A stretch of DNA of 64,000 nucleotides from Streptomyces scopuliridis RB72 (lineage in GTDB: Bacteria > Actinomycetota > Actinomycetes > Streptomycetales > Streptomycetaceae): assembly GCF_000718095.1 (NCBI RefSeq), contig NZ_JOEI01000036.1, positions 1 to 64,000 of the forward strand. Direction: 5' to 3'. The position numbers were made by a program, and so were the translations under genes. Positions 15,920 to 25,282 of the stretch are shown piece by piece. The number at the start of each line of letters is the position of its first letter. Position 1 is the first letter of the stretch. Under the pieces are notes generated by a model, which had not been told where the DNA came from, made no database searches, and was given only the letters and a program-made list of their open reading frames with translations.

Positions 15920-16654
15920 TCAGGCTGCCTCGGCGGGCAGTTCGGGCCGCAGGGGCCAGGCCGGATCCGTCGATTCCTCGCCGCCACGCGAGAACCAGGT
16001 CTGCTGGCCCCGGGTCTGCGCCGCGTGCCAGACGGCCTGGAGCGTGTGCAGCTCCGTGGCGCTCAGCCGCTCCATCCGCGCGGAGAAGCGCCGTCCGACC
16101 GCGCGCACGACGTCGAGCGCCGCCTGCGCGGCCAGTTCGCCACCGGTCGCGTCGCGCACCCCGTCCAGCTCGATCTCGTAATGGGCACAGAGATCCGCGA
16201 GCGTACGGCCGCCCTTGCGGTAACGGTCCAGATGGTTGTCGAGGACCAAGGGGTCCAGCACACACAGCGGTACGTTCTGTAAACACTCGGCGAGGGACGA
16301 GGCGCGGTGGCGGCGCAGTTCACGGTCGAGGACCGTCAGATCGAACGGCGCGTCCATCACCACGAGCGGCCGGCCCGACGCGCACTGCCCGGCCAGCGCC
16401 CGCGCCATCTCGTCCAGCGCCGGCGCCGGCCAGCGGCCGTTGCGATGCAGAAAGTCATCGGTGAGCCCGTGCACCTCGGTGGCGGCCGGGGGCACGGGCA
16501 CACCGGGATCGATCAGCCAGCGCGTCACCCGCGGCCGGGCGCCCGCCACGTCCTGGACGACCAGAGCGGCCGAAACGATCCGGTCCTCCTCGACGTCCAC
16601 CCCCGTCGTCTCGGTGTCGAATGCGGCCAGCGGCCCTTCGTACCAACACGTCAT
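15920..16654 (-). CDS. DnaQ-like 3'-5' exonuclease homologue with altered ExoIII motif
   Basis: This 244-aa RNase-T/DEDD-fold protein has an intact ExoI motif (DTETTG, D13 and E15) and the Asp of ExoII (APFDL, D105). In ExoII the usual Asn before APFDL is Asp101. In ExoIII the expected catalytic His is Arg167 ([13 protein letters not shown]) and the usual spacing to the last Asp is disturbed by extra residues. Related actinobacterial proteins read GAHDA there (from memory, not checked). It may be inactive, or may use a different residue. It is divergent from thrS, 242 bases apart. Confidence 0.82.
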   Translation of the reverse strand: MTCWYEGPLAAFDTETTGVDVEEDRIVSAALVVQDVAGARPRVTRWLIDPGVPVPPAATEVHGLTDDFLHRNGRWPAPALDEMARALAGQCASGRPLVVMDAPFDLTVLDRELRRHRASSLAECLQNVPLCVLDPLVLDNHLDRYRKGGRTLADLCAHYEIELDGVRDATGGELAAQAALDVVRAVGRRFSARMERLSATELHTLQAVWHAAQTRGQQTWFSRGGEESTDPAWPLRPELPAEAA

Positions 16655-16896
16655 TCCCGAACTCCTCGCGCATGAGCGGCAGATGTTCCAGCTCTGCCCG
16701 AAAAGGGGATACCCGGACAGGTCGTGCGGTACGCGCCGTGTCCAGTGGGCGCCGTACGGTGACCGGACCGCCGACGGGACCGCCCCGGGCCGTCCGCCGG
16801 CCTCCCGGCAAACCGTTTCGCGCGCGGTCCTCCGGGCTCGGTACGATTCAGAACGCGCAGTATCCGCTGTCGCGCCCCGTGAGTCAGGAGAGACCG

Positions 16897-18873
16897 GTGT
16901 CAGACGTCCGTGTGATCATCCAACGCGATTCCGAGCGGGAAGAGCGCGTGGTGACGACGGGCACTACGGCGGCCGAGCTCTTCCCTGGTGAGCGCACCGT
17001 GATCGCCGCGCGCGTGGGCGGCGAGCTGAAGGACCTCGCGTACGAGATCGGTGAGGGCGAGGTCGTCGAGCCCGTCGAGATCTCCTCCGAGGACGGCCTG
17101 GCCATCCTGCGCCACTCCACCGCGCATGTCATGGCGCAGGCCGTGCAGGAGCTGCACCCCGAGGCCAAGCTGGGCATCGGCCCGCCGGTCAAGGACGGCT
17201 TCTACTACGACTTCGACGTCGCGACCCCCTTCACCCCCGATGACCTCAAGGCCATCGAGAAGAAGATGCAGGAGATCCAGAAGCGCGGGCAGCGCTTCTC
17301 GCGCCGTGTCGTCACCGACGAGGCGGCCCGCGAGGAGCTGGCGGCCGAGCCGTACAAGCTGGAGCTCATCGGCATCAAGGGCGCCGCCTCCACCGACGAC
17401 GGCGCGGATGTCGAGGTGGGCGGCGGCGAGCTGACCATCTACGACAACCTGGACGCCAAGACCGGCGAGCTGTGCTGGAAGGACCTCTGCCGGGGCCCGC
17501 ACCTGCCCACCACCCGCAATATCCCGGCGTTCAAGCTGATGCGGAACGCCGCCGCGTACTGGCGGGGCAGCGAGAAGAACCCGATGCTCCAGCGCATCTA
17601 CGGCACCGCGTGGCCGTCGAAGGAGGAGCTGAAGGCGCATCTGGAGTTCCTCGCCGAGGCCGAGAAGCGCGACCACCGCAAGCTCGGCAGTGAGCTGGAT
17701 CTGTTCTCCTTCCCCGACGAGGTCGGCTCGGGCCTCGCGGTCTTCCACCCCAAGGGCGGCGTCATCCGCCGGGCGATGGAGGACTACTCGCGCCGCCGGC
17801 ACGAGGAGGAAGGGTACGAGTTCGTCTACACGCCCCACGCCACCAAGGGGAAGCTCTTCGAGAAGTCCGGGCACCTGGACTGGTACGCCGACGGCATGTA
17901 CCCGCCCATGCAGCTCGACGAGGGCGTGGACTACTACCTCAAGCCCATGAACTGCCCGATGCACAACCTGATCTTCGACGCGCGGGGCCGGTCCTACCGT
18001 GAGCTGCCGCTGCGGCTGTTCGAGTTCGGGACGGTCTACCGGTACGAGAAGTCGGGCGTCGTGCACGGACTGACCCGGGCCCGCGGCTTCACCCAGGACG
18101 ACGCGCACATCTACTGCACCAAGGAGCAGATGGCGGACGAGCTGGACTCGACGCTCACCTTCGTGCTGAACCTGCTGCGCGACTACGGTCTGACCGACTT
18201 CTATCTGGAGCTGTCCACCAAGGACCCGGAGAAGTTCGTCGGCACGGACGAGGCGTGGGAAGAGGCCACCGAGGTCCTGCGCGCGGTGGCCGAGAAGCAG
18301 GGCCTGCCGCTGACCCCCGACCCGGGCGGCGCCGCGTTCTACGGTCCGAAGATCTCGGTGCAGGCGCGGGACGCCATCGGCCGTACGTGGCAGATGTCGA
18401 CCGTGCAGCTGGACTTCAACCTGCCTGAGCGCTTCAACCTGGAGTACACCTCGCCGGACGGGTCCAAGCAGCGTCCCGTCATGATCCACCGCGCGCTGTT
18501 CGGCTCCATCGAGCGCTTCTTCGCGGTGCTCCTTGAGCACTACGCGGGCGCGTTCCCGGCGTGGCTGGCGCCGGTGCAGGCGACGGGCATCCCGATCGGC
18601 GACGCGCACATCCCGTACCTCCAGGAGTTCGCCAAGGCGGCGCGGGCCAGGGGGCTGCGGGTCGAGGTGGACTCGTCGTCCGACCGTATGCAGAAGAAGA
18701 TCAGGAACGCGCAGAAGCAGAAGGTTCCGTTCATGATCATCGCGGGCGACGAGGACATGGCCAACGGCGCCGTCTCCTTCCGCTACCGCGACGGTTCGCA
18801 GGAGAACGGGATCCCCGTCGACGAGGCCATCGCGAAGATCGCCAAGGTCGTGGACGAGCGCGCCCAGATCTGA
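16897..18873 (+). CDS. thrS: Threonyl-tRNA synthetase
   Basis: This 658-aa class II synthetase charges tRNA-Thr. In order it has an N-terminal TGS domain (about 1-65), the editing domain with [11 protein letters not shown] (about 73-83), the catalytic core with MNCPMHN (zinc Cys) and [22 protein letters not shown] motif 2, and the C-terminal anticodon domain. GTG 16897 follows CAGGAGA at the right spacing and gives the standard N terminus; the frame is open for 276 bases upstream but does not fit the family. I see no T-box leader in the 242-base upstream gap. Confidence 0.96.
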   Translation: MSDVRVIIQRDSEREERVVTTGTTAAELFPGERTVIAARVGGELKDLAYEIGEGEVVEPVEISSEDGLAILRHSTAHVMAQAVQELHPEAKLGIGPPVKDGFYYDFDVATPFTPDDLKAIEKKMQEIQKRGQRFSRRVVTDEAAREELAAEPYKLELIGIKGAASTDDGADVEVGGGELTIYDNLDAKTGELCWKDLCRGPHLPTTRNIPAFKLMRNAAAYWRGSEKNPMLQRIYGTAWPSKEELKAHLEFLAEAEKRDHRKLGSELDLFSFPDEVGSGLAVFHPKGGVIRRAMEDYSRRRHEEEGYEFVYTPHATKGKLFEKSGHLDWYADGMYPPMQLDEGVDYYLKPMNCPMHNLIFDARGRSYRELPLRLFEFGTVYRYEKSGVVHGLTRARGFTQDDAHIYCTKEQMADELDSTLTFVLNLLRDYGLTDFYLELSTKDPEKFVGTDEAWEEATEVLRAVAEKQGLPLTPDPGGAAFYGPKISVQARDAIGRTWQMSTVQLDFNLPERFNLEYTSPDGSKQRPVMIHRALFGSIERFFAVLLEHYAGAFPAWLAPVQATGIPIGDAHIPYLQEFAKAARARGLRVEVDSSSDRMQKKIRNAQKQKVPFMIIAGDEDMANGAVSFRYRDGSQENGIPVDEAIAKIAKVVDERAQI

Positions 18874-18895
18874 GGCCGCGGTCAGGTCCGGGACA

Positions 18896-19585
18896 TCAGG
18901 AAGGGGCCCCCGGGGAGCGATCGCTCCCCGGGGGCCCCTCCTTGTCCTCCTTGCCGAAGACCTGGATCAGCCAGGACGAGAACGAACCGGTCACCGCGCC
19001 GAGCAGCGCCAGCCCGCACGCCATCAGGAACACCGCGTACACCCGGCCGAGCGGCGTCACGGGCGTCACATCGCCGTAGCCGACGGTGGTGATCGCCGAG
19101 CAGGCCCACCAGACCGAGTCGCCGAACGTGGTGATCGTGGCCCCCGGCGCGTCACGCTCCTGCTGATAGACGGCGAGGGCCGCGGCGAAGCTCAGCAGGA
19201 CGGACGTGATCCCGGCGTACGCCATGACCCGCCCGTACAGACTGAGCCGGGGGCGGTCCCGGCGCCGTTGGAGCGTCACATACGTGTTCACGATCCGCAG
19301 CGGACGCAGCAGCGGCAGCACCAGTACGACGGTGTCCAGCCAGTGCGTACGCACGAATCGGAGACCCTCGCCGCTGAGCACCAGCCGCACTCCGTAGTCC
19401 ACCACGAAGAGCAGCCAGATCAGCAGGGCCAGGGCCAGCGCGAGGTCGCGCCAGAACGGGTCGGGACTGTGGTTCAGGACGCGCACCGCGTAGCAGACGA
19501 GGAACAGCATCGAGGCCAGGAGCAGCGGTAACTCCGTACGCCGCTCCCAGCCGAGCAGCCGGTCGGGCCCATTTCGGACATGCAT
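18896..19585 (-). CDS. Two-pore-type potassium channel protein
   Basis: This 229-aa membrane protein of the voltage-gated-like ion-channel family has about four N-terminal helices, including an S4-like segment with several Arg (LRPLRIVNTYVTLQRRRDRP), then a pore helix and the K+ selectivity filter TTVGYGD (about residue 177). It has no RCK domain. The last about 15 codons overlap a 38-bp palindrome that probably acts as terminator. ATG 19585 is preferred; the frame is open further upstream. It is divergent from the HIT gene. Confidence 0.85.
   Translation of the reverse strand: MHVRNGPDRLLGWERRTELPLLLASMLFLVCYAVRVLNHSPDPFWRDLALALALLIWLLFVVDYGVRLVLSGEGLRFVRTHWLDTVVLVLPLLRPLRIVNTYVTLQRRRDRPRLSLYGRVMAYAGITSVLLSFAAALAVYQQERDAPGATITTFGDSVWWACSAITTVGYGDVTPVTPLGRVYAVFLMACGLALLGAVTGSFSSWLIQVFGKEDKEGPPGSDRSPGAPS
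18902..18939. terminator. 38-bp perfect palindrome, bidirectional terminator
   Basis: The 38 bases read the same on both strands (19-bp arms, no spacer; centre at 18920/18921). It follows thrS by 28 bases and lies inside the last codons of the minus-strand channel gene, where it encodes part of its Gly/Pro/Ser tail. Confidence 0.8.
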
Positions 19586-19663
19586 CGCCCCAGCATCGCG
19601 GGGGCCCGTCGGGCACGGGCCCGGCGACACGCTCCGCGGGGCCGAAGTCATATGCTGCACAGC

Positions 19664-20215
19664 ATGACGAGTGAGCCGGAGCAGCAGATCGGAGTGGGGA
19701 CCCAGGACGCGTTCCAGCGCCTGTGGACGCCCCATCGGATGGCCTATATCCAGGGTGAGAACAAGCCCACCGGGCCGGGCGCCGAGGACGGCTGTCCCTT
19801 CTGCTCCATCCCGTCCAAGTCCGACGAGGACGGACTGGTGATCGCGCGCGGCGAGCGGGTGTACGCGGTGCTCAACCTCTATCCGTACAACGGCGGGCAT
19901 CTGATGGTGGTGCCGTTCCGTCATGTCGCCGACTACACGGAGCTGGACGAGGCGGAGACCGCCGAGCTGGGCCTGTTCACCAAGCGGGCGATGACCGCGC
20001 TCCGTACGGCGTCCGGGGCGCACGGCTTCAATATCGGGATGAACCAGGGCACGGTGGCCGGAGCCGGGATCGCCGCCCATCTGCACCAGCATGTCGTGCC
20101 GCGCTGGGGCGGCGACACCAACTTCATGCCCGTCGTCGGACATACGAAGGTGCTTCCGCAGCTGCTCGCCGACACCCGGGCGATGCTGGCCGACGCCTGG
20201 CCGCACAGCCCGTAG
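19664..20215 (+). CDS. HIT-family nucleotide hydrolase/phosphorylase (Ap4A phosphorylase-like)
   Basis: This 183-aa histidine-triad protein has the nucleotide-transfer motif HLHQHVV (about residue 145), the pocket AVLNLYPYNGGHLMVVP and a Cys pair CPFC near residue 44. The sequence GAGIAAHLHQHVVPRWGGDTNF-type core matches the actinobacterial diadenosine-tetraphosphate phosphorylase branch, whose Mycobacterium homologue sits between thrS and pgsA. ATG 19664 is preferred over ATG 19652. Here thrS and pgsA are separated from it by inserted minus-strand genes. Confidence 0.85.
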   Translation: MTSEPEQQIGVGTQDAFQRLWTPHRMAYIQGENKPTGPGAEDGCPFCSIPSKSDEDGLVIARGERVYAVLNLYPYNGGHLMVVPFRHVADYTELDEAETAELGLFTKRAMTALRTASGAHGFNIGMNQGTVAGAGIAAHLHQHVVPRWGGDTNFMPVVGHTKVLPQLLADTRAMLADAWPHSP

Positions 20216-20267
20216 GTCCTGTCCGGTCGATCCTTGCGGGTCCGCGAAGATCGACCGGACAGGACCT
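20214..20267. terminator. Long hairpin terminator
   Basis: A 19-bp perfect stem (20214-20232 with 20249-20267) with a 16-base loop starts in the stop codon of the HIT gene and lies before the end of the convergent gene at 20276. Confidence 0.78.
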
Positions 20268-20275
20268 GGGCGCCG

Positions 20276-21931
20276 CTACGCGTCGTACGCGTCGACCTTC
20301 TTCGGTGACAGGTCCTGCACCGCGCCGAGGAGCGAGGACGCGCGGCTGCTGAAGCGCTCGATGTCCACGCCGTGCTCCTCAAGCACCCGCATCGCCGCGT
20401 TGTGCGCCACGCGCAGCACGGGCGTGGCGGCACGCATCGCGTCGTCGGCCATGAAGCGGTGGCGCCAGGGCTGATCGGCCCAGGCGTGCCGCAGGCCGAA
20501 GGGCTCGGGCAGCGACAGCTTGCCGCCGAGGAAGTCCAGGACCGGCGGATACCAGCTCAGGGGCGCGCGGACCGCGAGCCGCACCACCTCGCGCGGCTCG
20601 ACCAGCGGCAGCGTCCGCGAGGTGGTCTCCCAGAACCGGACCGTCTTGGCGACCGTGACGGTCTTGGGCGACGACTTCGTGGTGAACAGGGAGTGCACCG
20701 GGCCCAGGGCATGGCCCGTGACCTCGATACGCAAGGTCTCGTGGAGCACGGTGACCGTGATCATCATCGTGATCACCAACTGGCCGTCCCACAGGGTGAA
20801 CTGGACCCCGAGATAGTGCCGGTTGCCACTGCCGAACTGCTGGTGGTTGCAGATGCGCTGTATCTCATGGCTCTTGACCTGGAACGCCTCGACGTCCTGG
20901 CCCTCGGGCCTGGAGACCGAGCCGGCGCCCTCACCGACCGGCGACACGATCCAGTGCTTCACCGAAGGCGTCGGGAAACCACCGGAGTTGAGCGGGCCGC
21001 GCTCCAGCAGCTTCATCTGGTCGTGGATCGCCCGTATCACGTCGTAGGCGCGGAACTGGTGGATCTCCTTGCCCGCGTCCTTGGGGACCAGCGCCTCGGC
21101 GAGCTGCCAGCTGCCCCAGCGGGTGCCCATGCCCAATATGCCCTTGGGCCCCGCGTAGAAGACCACATTGGACCGCTGCTCGGCGGTGAGCTTCTGCAGG
21201 CCCTGGCGGAGCGCCTCGCGGGTGGCGTCGCCCGGGTTCCCCGGCACGGCTTCGGGGATCTTGGCTCCCACGCCGCCACCCGAGAGGAGATCGTCCCAGC
21301 GGGTACGCAGATCCTTCGCGGTCGCCTCGCAGATCCGCCTGGCCACCAGCCAGCCGGCGACGGGCGCGATGATCATGCCGCGCAGATACCAGCCGAGGAT
21401 GCCGTTGAACGGCAGCGCGACCAGAACGATCACGGCCAGGACCGCCACCGCGAGCAGCAGGGCGCCGCCCACCATGCCGGCCCGTTTGTCCTTGGCCCCC
21501 GCCAGTGTGCGGCGCAGCTGGAACACCCCGAGCCAGAGCAGCAGTCCGGGCAGGAACAGCACCCCGAACACCACGGTGACGGCGGTGAGTTTGGAGTCAC
21601 GCTCCTTACGGATACGCGTCGCCGCGAGGGCGTGCTCCACCACGGTCTGCGGCTCCATGCCGAAGGACTGGATCAGCGCGTTACGGCCGCCGCCGAGCAT
21701 CCGGAGCTGTACGGCACGGGAGAACGCCTCGCCCAGATTCGGCTCGAAGAGCGAGAACTTGCCCTTCGAGACAGTGGACTTGTGCCATTCGTTGTCGGCC
21801 TTGAGGATCTCCTCGACCGGGCTGTCCCGGTACGCGGCCGAGGCGAGGGCATGCGTCGCCGCGGTCTGTCCCGCCGAACCCAGGAGCGGGACCTGCGCCC
21901 CCGGGCTGAAGTCGAATACGTCGTCCGCCAC
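20276..21931 (-). CDS. Hypothetical membrane protein, 551 aa
   Basis: I do not recognise the family. The protein has a soluble N-terminal about 110 residues, then two or three hydrophobic stretches (VVFGVLFLPGLLLWLGVF; ALLLAVAVLAVIVLVALPF; MIIAPVAGWLVA) between about 125 and 210, then a soluble domain of about 340 residues with no known motif. GTG 21931 follows GAAGGGG closely. It lies 190 bases downstream of the EF-G-like gene on the same strand but is probably separate. Confidence 0.7.
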   Translation of the reverse strand: MADDVFDFSPGAQVPLLGSAGQTAATHALASAAYRDSPVEEILKADNEWHKSTVSKGKFSLFEPNLGEAFSRAVQLRMLGGGRNALIQSFGMEPQTVVEHALAATRIRKERDSKLTAVTVVFGVLFLPGLLLWLGVFQLRRTLAGAKDKRAGMVGGALLLAVAVLAVIVLVALPFNGILGWYLRGMIIAPVAGWLVARRICEATAKDLRTRWDDLLSGGGVGAKIPEAVPGNPGDATREALRQGLQKLTAEQRSNVVFYAGPKGILGMGTRWGSWQLAEALVPKDAGKEIHQFRAYDVIRAIHDQMKLLERGPLNSGGFPTPSVKHWIVSPVGEGAGSVSRPEGQDVEAFQVKSHEIQRICNHQQFGSGNRHYLGVQFTLWDGQLVITMMITVTVLHETLRIEVTGHALGPVHSLFTTKSSPKTVTVAKTVRFWETTSRTLPLVEPREVVRLAVRAPLSWYPPVLDFLGGKLSLPEPFGLRHAWADQPWRHRFMADDAMRAATPVLRVAHNAAMRVLEEHGVDIERFSSRASSLLGAVQDLSPKKVDAYDA

Positions 21932-22121
21932 TGACGCCCCTTCGCCACAAGGATCCGCTGCCGCGGCCGGCATCCCGGCGCGCGTGCCCCGCACACCTGC
22001 TGGAGCTGGGCACCTCAGCGTAACCGGGCCGCACCCTCCGCGTCAGGAGACCTGGCGCTCTTTCGCCACACGCGGAGCCCGAAAGCCTGGAACGGGGCAA
22101 CTCTCCAGCGCCGGAATGGAC

Positions 22122-24329
22122 TTAGACGCTCGCCTCCTCCTGCGCGCGCAGCCTGTCCGCGACCGCGGGCGGCATGGGCTCGTGGCGCGCGTACGACCGG
22201 CTGAAGCGGCCCGTGCCGTGCGAAACCGACCGCAGGTCCACCGCGTACCGCCCGATCTCCAGCTCCGGGACCTCGGCCTTCACCAACGTCCTTCCCGGAC
22301 CGGCCTGTTCGGTGCCGACCACCCGGCCGCGCCGGCCGGACAGATCGCTCATCACCGGACCCACGTACTCGTCGGGGATCAGGACCGCCAACTCGGCGAC
22401 CGGCTCCAGCAGATGGATGGACGCGTCGCCCGCCGCCTCGCGCAGGGCCAGGGCGCCCGCCGTCTGGAACGCGGCGTCGGAGGAGTCCACCGAGTGGGCC
22501 TTGCCGTCCAGCAGCGTGATCCGGACATCGACGAGCGGATGACCCGCCGCGACCCCGCGCGCCGCCTGGAGGCGGATGCCCTTCTCGACGGAGGGAATGA
22601 ACTGCCGCGGCACCGCGCCGCCCACGACCTTGTCGACGAACTCGATCCCGGACCCCGGAGGCAGCGGCTCCACCTCGATCTCACAGATCGCGAACTGGCC
22701 ATGGCCACCGGACTGCTTCACATGCCGGCCGCGCCCCGCGGAGCTCTCGCCGAACGTCTCCCGCAGCGCGACCCGGTACGGTACGGCGTCCACCTGCACC
22801 CCGTACCGGCTGCGCAGCCGGTCCAGCGCGACCTCCCGATGGGCCTCGCCCAGACACCAGAGCACCACCTGATGGGTGTCCTGGTTCTGTTCGAGCCGCA
22901 TGGTCGGGTCCTCCGCGACCAGCCGCGCGAGCCCTTGCGAGAGCTTGTCCTCGTCGGCCTTGCTGTGCGCCTCGACGGCCAGCGGCAGCAGCGGATCGGG
23001 CATGGTCCAGGGCTCCATCAGGAGCGGATCGTCCTGAGCGGACAGCGTGTCGCCGGTCTCGGCGCGGGACAGCTTCCCGACACAGGCCAGATCACCCGCG
23101 ACGCAGTGGGCCAGCACGCGCTGTTGCTTGCCGAACGGGGAGGAGAGCGCGCCGATCCGCTCGTCGACGTCGTGATCCTCGTGCCCCCGGTCGGTGAGGC
23201 CATGGCCCGAGACATGGACCATCTCGTCCGGCCGCAGGGTGCCGGAGAAGACCCGTACGAGAGAGATCCTGCCGACGTACGGGTCCGAGGCGGTCTTGAC
23301 CACCTCGGCGACCAGCGGGCCCTGCGGATCGCAGTGGATCTCCGGGCGCGGGGTGCCCCGCGGGGTCGTCACGGCGGGGGCCGGCCGCTCCAGCGGGGTC
23401 GGGAAGCCGCTGGCGATCAGATCGAGCATCTCGACCGTACCCAGGCCCTGCCTGGCACCGGGCGGCGCGGGGGCCGCCGCGAGCACCGGATGGAAGGCGC
23501 CGCTCGCCACGGCCTTCTCCAGATCCTCGATCAGCGTCTTGACGTCGATGTCCGCGCCACCGAGGTAGCGGTCCATGAGGGTCTCGTCCTCGCTCTCCGC
23601 GATGATCCCCTCGATCAGCCGGTTGCGGGCCTCCTCGATCCGCGGCAGCTCGCCGGGGCCGGGCGGATTCTCCCGGCGCTCCCCGGAGGCGTAGTCGAAG
23701 ATCTTCCGCGACAGCAGCCCCACGAGCCCGGTGGCCGGAGCGTGCCCGTCGGGGCCCTCGGCGCCGTACACCGGCAGATAGAGCGGCAGTACGGCGTCCG
23801 GGTCGTCCCCGCCGAAGATCCGCGCGCAGATCCGGGTCATCTCGTCGAAGCCGGTGCGCGCCGTGTCCAGATGCGTGACGACGATCGCGCGCGGCATCCC
23901 GACCGCCGCGCACTCGTCCCAGACCGTACGGGTCGTCCCCGCCACGGCCTCCGCCTCCTGGGCGGCCGACACAACGAAGAGGGCCGCGTCCGCGGCCCGC
24001 AGCCCCGCCCTCAGCTCCCCGACGAAATCCGCGTAGCCGGGGGTGTCCAGCAGATTGATTTTGTATCCACCCCATTCCAGGGGTACGAGAGAGAGCTGTA
24101 CGGAGCGCTGCTGGCGGTGCTCGATCTCGTCGTAGTCCGAGACCGTCGCGCCGTCCTCGACCCGGCCCGCCCGGTTCACCGCACCCGCGGTGAGCGCCAG
24201 AGCCTCGACCAAGGTGGTCTTTCCCGAACCGCTGTGGCCCACCAGCACCACGTTCCGTACGGACGCGGGCCGGTCGGCCGCCGGCGCCCTTCCGGCGGCC
24301 CCGGGGTGTATATGCGCCTTGTCGCCCAT
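22122..24329 (-). CDS. Elongation-factor-G-like GTPase (EF-G paralogue)
   Basis: This 735-aa translational GTPase homologue has all five EF-G domains by length. G1 is GHSGSGKTT (31-39) and G3 is DTPGYADF (95-102). G4 is THLD (152-155) where EF-G has NKxD, so guanine recognition may be changed. The C-terminal part keeps the EF-G domain IV/V signature (GRRGRVVGTE). The ATG at 24329 has GGAGG seven bases upstream. It stands apart from ribosomal genes, unlike true fusA, and belongs to the EF-G2-like group whose function is not settled. It is divergent from pgsA, 287 bases apart. Confidence 0.88.
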   Translation of the reverse strand: MGDKAHIHPGAAGRAPAADRPASVRNVVLVGHSGSGKTTLVEALALTAGAVNRAGRVEDGATVSDYDEIEHRQQRSVQLSLVPLEWGGYKINLLDTPGYADFVGELRAGLRAADAALFVVSAAQEAEAVAGTTRTVWDECAAVGMPRAIVVTHLDTARTGFDEMTRICARIFGGDDPDAVLPLYLPVYGAEGPDGHAPATGLVGLLSRKIFDYASGERRENPPGPGELPRIEEARNRLIEGIIAESEDETLMDRYLGGADIDVKTLIEDLEKAVASGAFHPVLAAAPAPPGARQGLGTVEMLDLIASGFPTPLERPAPAVTTPRGTPRPEIHCDPQGPLVAEVVKTASDPYVGRISLVRVFSGTLRPDEMVHVSGHGLTDRGHEDHDVDERIGALSSPFGKQQRVLAHCVAGDLACVGKLSRAETGDTLSAQDDPLLMEPWTMPDPLLPLAVEAHSKADEDKLSQGLARLVAEDPTMRLEQNQDTHQVVLWCLGEAHREVALDRLRSRYGVQVDAVPYRVALRETFGESSAGRGRHVKQSGGHGQFAICEIEVEPLPPGSGIEFVDKVVGGAVPRQFIPSVEKGIRLQAARGVAAGHPLVDVRITLLDGKAHSVDSSDAAFQTAGALALREAAGDASIHLLEPVAELAVLIPDEYVGPVMSDLSGRRGRVVGTEQAGPGRTLVKAEVPELEIGRYAVDLRSVSHGTGRFSRSYARHEPMPPAVADRLRAQEEASV

Positions 24330-24616
24330 GATTCCTGCCTCCCGATCGTCCACGGTGAGGGGATGGAGAGAGGAGCGGGCCGGGTGAGCCGCGCGGCAGC
24401 TCCGGCGAGGCCCGCGGTGGTCCTTCGAGCTTCGCACTCCGGCCATGGTGCGTCCATACGTCGTACCCGGCCGCATGGTGTGGGTGCCCGGGAGTACGGC
24501 GCCGGGGTCCTGGCTACGATGGGCCAGGTCCTGTCCAAAGGCCCACGGAGACCCACCGGACAGGGCCCAGCCGGTGGCCGTCGGGGCCACTCGGCCCACC
24601 GAACCTCGGGAAGGCC

Positions 24617-25282
24617 ATGCTGAACAAGTACGCGCGTGCATTCTTCACGCGTGTCCTCACACCGTTCGCCGCATTTCTGCTCCGCCGCGGAGTCAGTCCG
24701 GATGCGGTCACGCTCATCGGTACGGCCGGAGTGATGGCGGGTGCGCTGGTCTTCTTCCCTCGCGGGGAGTTCTTCTGGGGCACCATCGTCATCACCGTCT
24801 TCGTCTTCTCCGATCTCATCGACGGCAATATGGCCAGGCAGGCCGGGATCTCCAGCCGCTGGGGCGCTTTCCTGGACTCGACCCTCGACCGGGTCGCGGA
24901 CGGCGCGATCTTCGCCGGTTTCGCGCTCTGGTACGCGGGCACGGGCGACAACAACGCGCTGTGCGCCGTCGCGATCTTCTGTCTGGCCAGCGGCCAGGTC
25001 GTCTCGTACACCAAGGCCCGGGGCGAGTCCATCGGGCTGCCGGTGGCCGTCAACGGACTGGTCGAGCGCGCCGAGCGGCTGGTCATCTCGCTGGTCGCGG
25101 CCGGTCTCGCCGGACTGCACGGCTTCGGGGTCCCCGGCATCGAGATCCTGCTGCCGATCGCTCTGTGGATCGTCGCCGTGGGCAGCCTGGTCACACTCGG
25201 CCAGCGCGTCGTCACGGTACGCCGCGAGTCCGCCGAGGCCGACGCCGCGGCCGGCTCACGGGGCAGCGGGGCCACCTCATGA
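24617..25282 (+). CDS. pgsA: Phosphatidylinositol phosphate synthase (CDP-alcohol phosphatidyltransferase)
   Basis: This 221-aa membrane enzyme joins CDP-diacylglycerol with inositol-1-phosphate, the first step of phosphatidylinositol and PIM lipids in actinobacteria. The full family motif is present: D66-x2-D69-G70-x2-A73-R74-x8-G83-x3-D87-x3-D91. About six membrane helices are visible. ATG 24617 follows GGAAGG. It overlaps the next gene by four bases (ATGA), and its neighbours are the PIM acyltransferase and mannosyltransferase. This context favours PI phosphate over glycerophosphate as the product. Confidence 0.9.
   Translation: MLNKYARAFFTRVLTPFAAFLLRRGVSPDAVTLIGTAGVMAGALVFFPRGEFFWGTIVITVFVFSDLIDGNMARQAGISSRWGAFLDSTLDRVADGAIFAGFALWYAGTGDNNALCAVAIFCLASGQVVSYTKARGESIGLPVAVNGLVERAERLVISLVAAGLAGLHGFGVPGIEILLPIALWIVAVGSLVTLGQRVVTVRRESAEADAAAGSRGSGATS

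Noticed and set aside
16900..18609. 569-aa antisense open frame over thrS
   Set aside because: High GC leaves the opposite frame open; its composition is the mirror of thrS codons and no domain is recognisable. The same applies to other long antisense frames over secD, rel, mltG and aroC.
18896..20206. Extended channel protein of 436 aa from the open frame
   Set aside because: The upstream part is antisense to the HIT gene, lacks channel features, and ATG 19585 gives the normal size.
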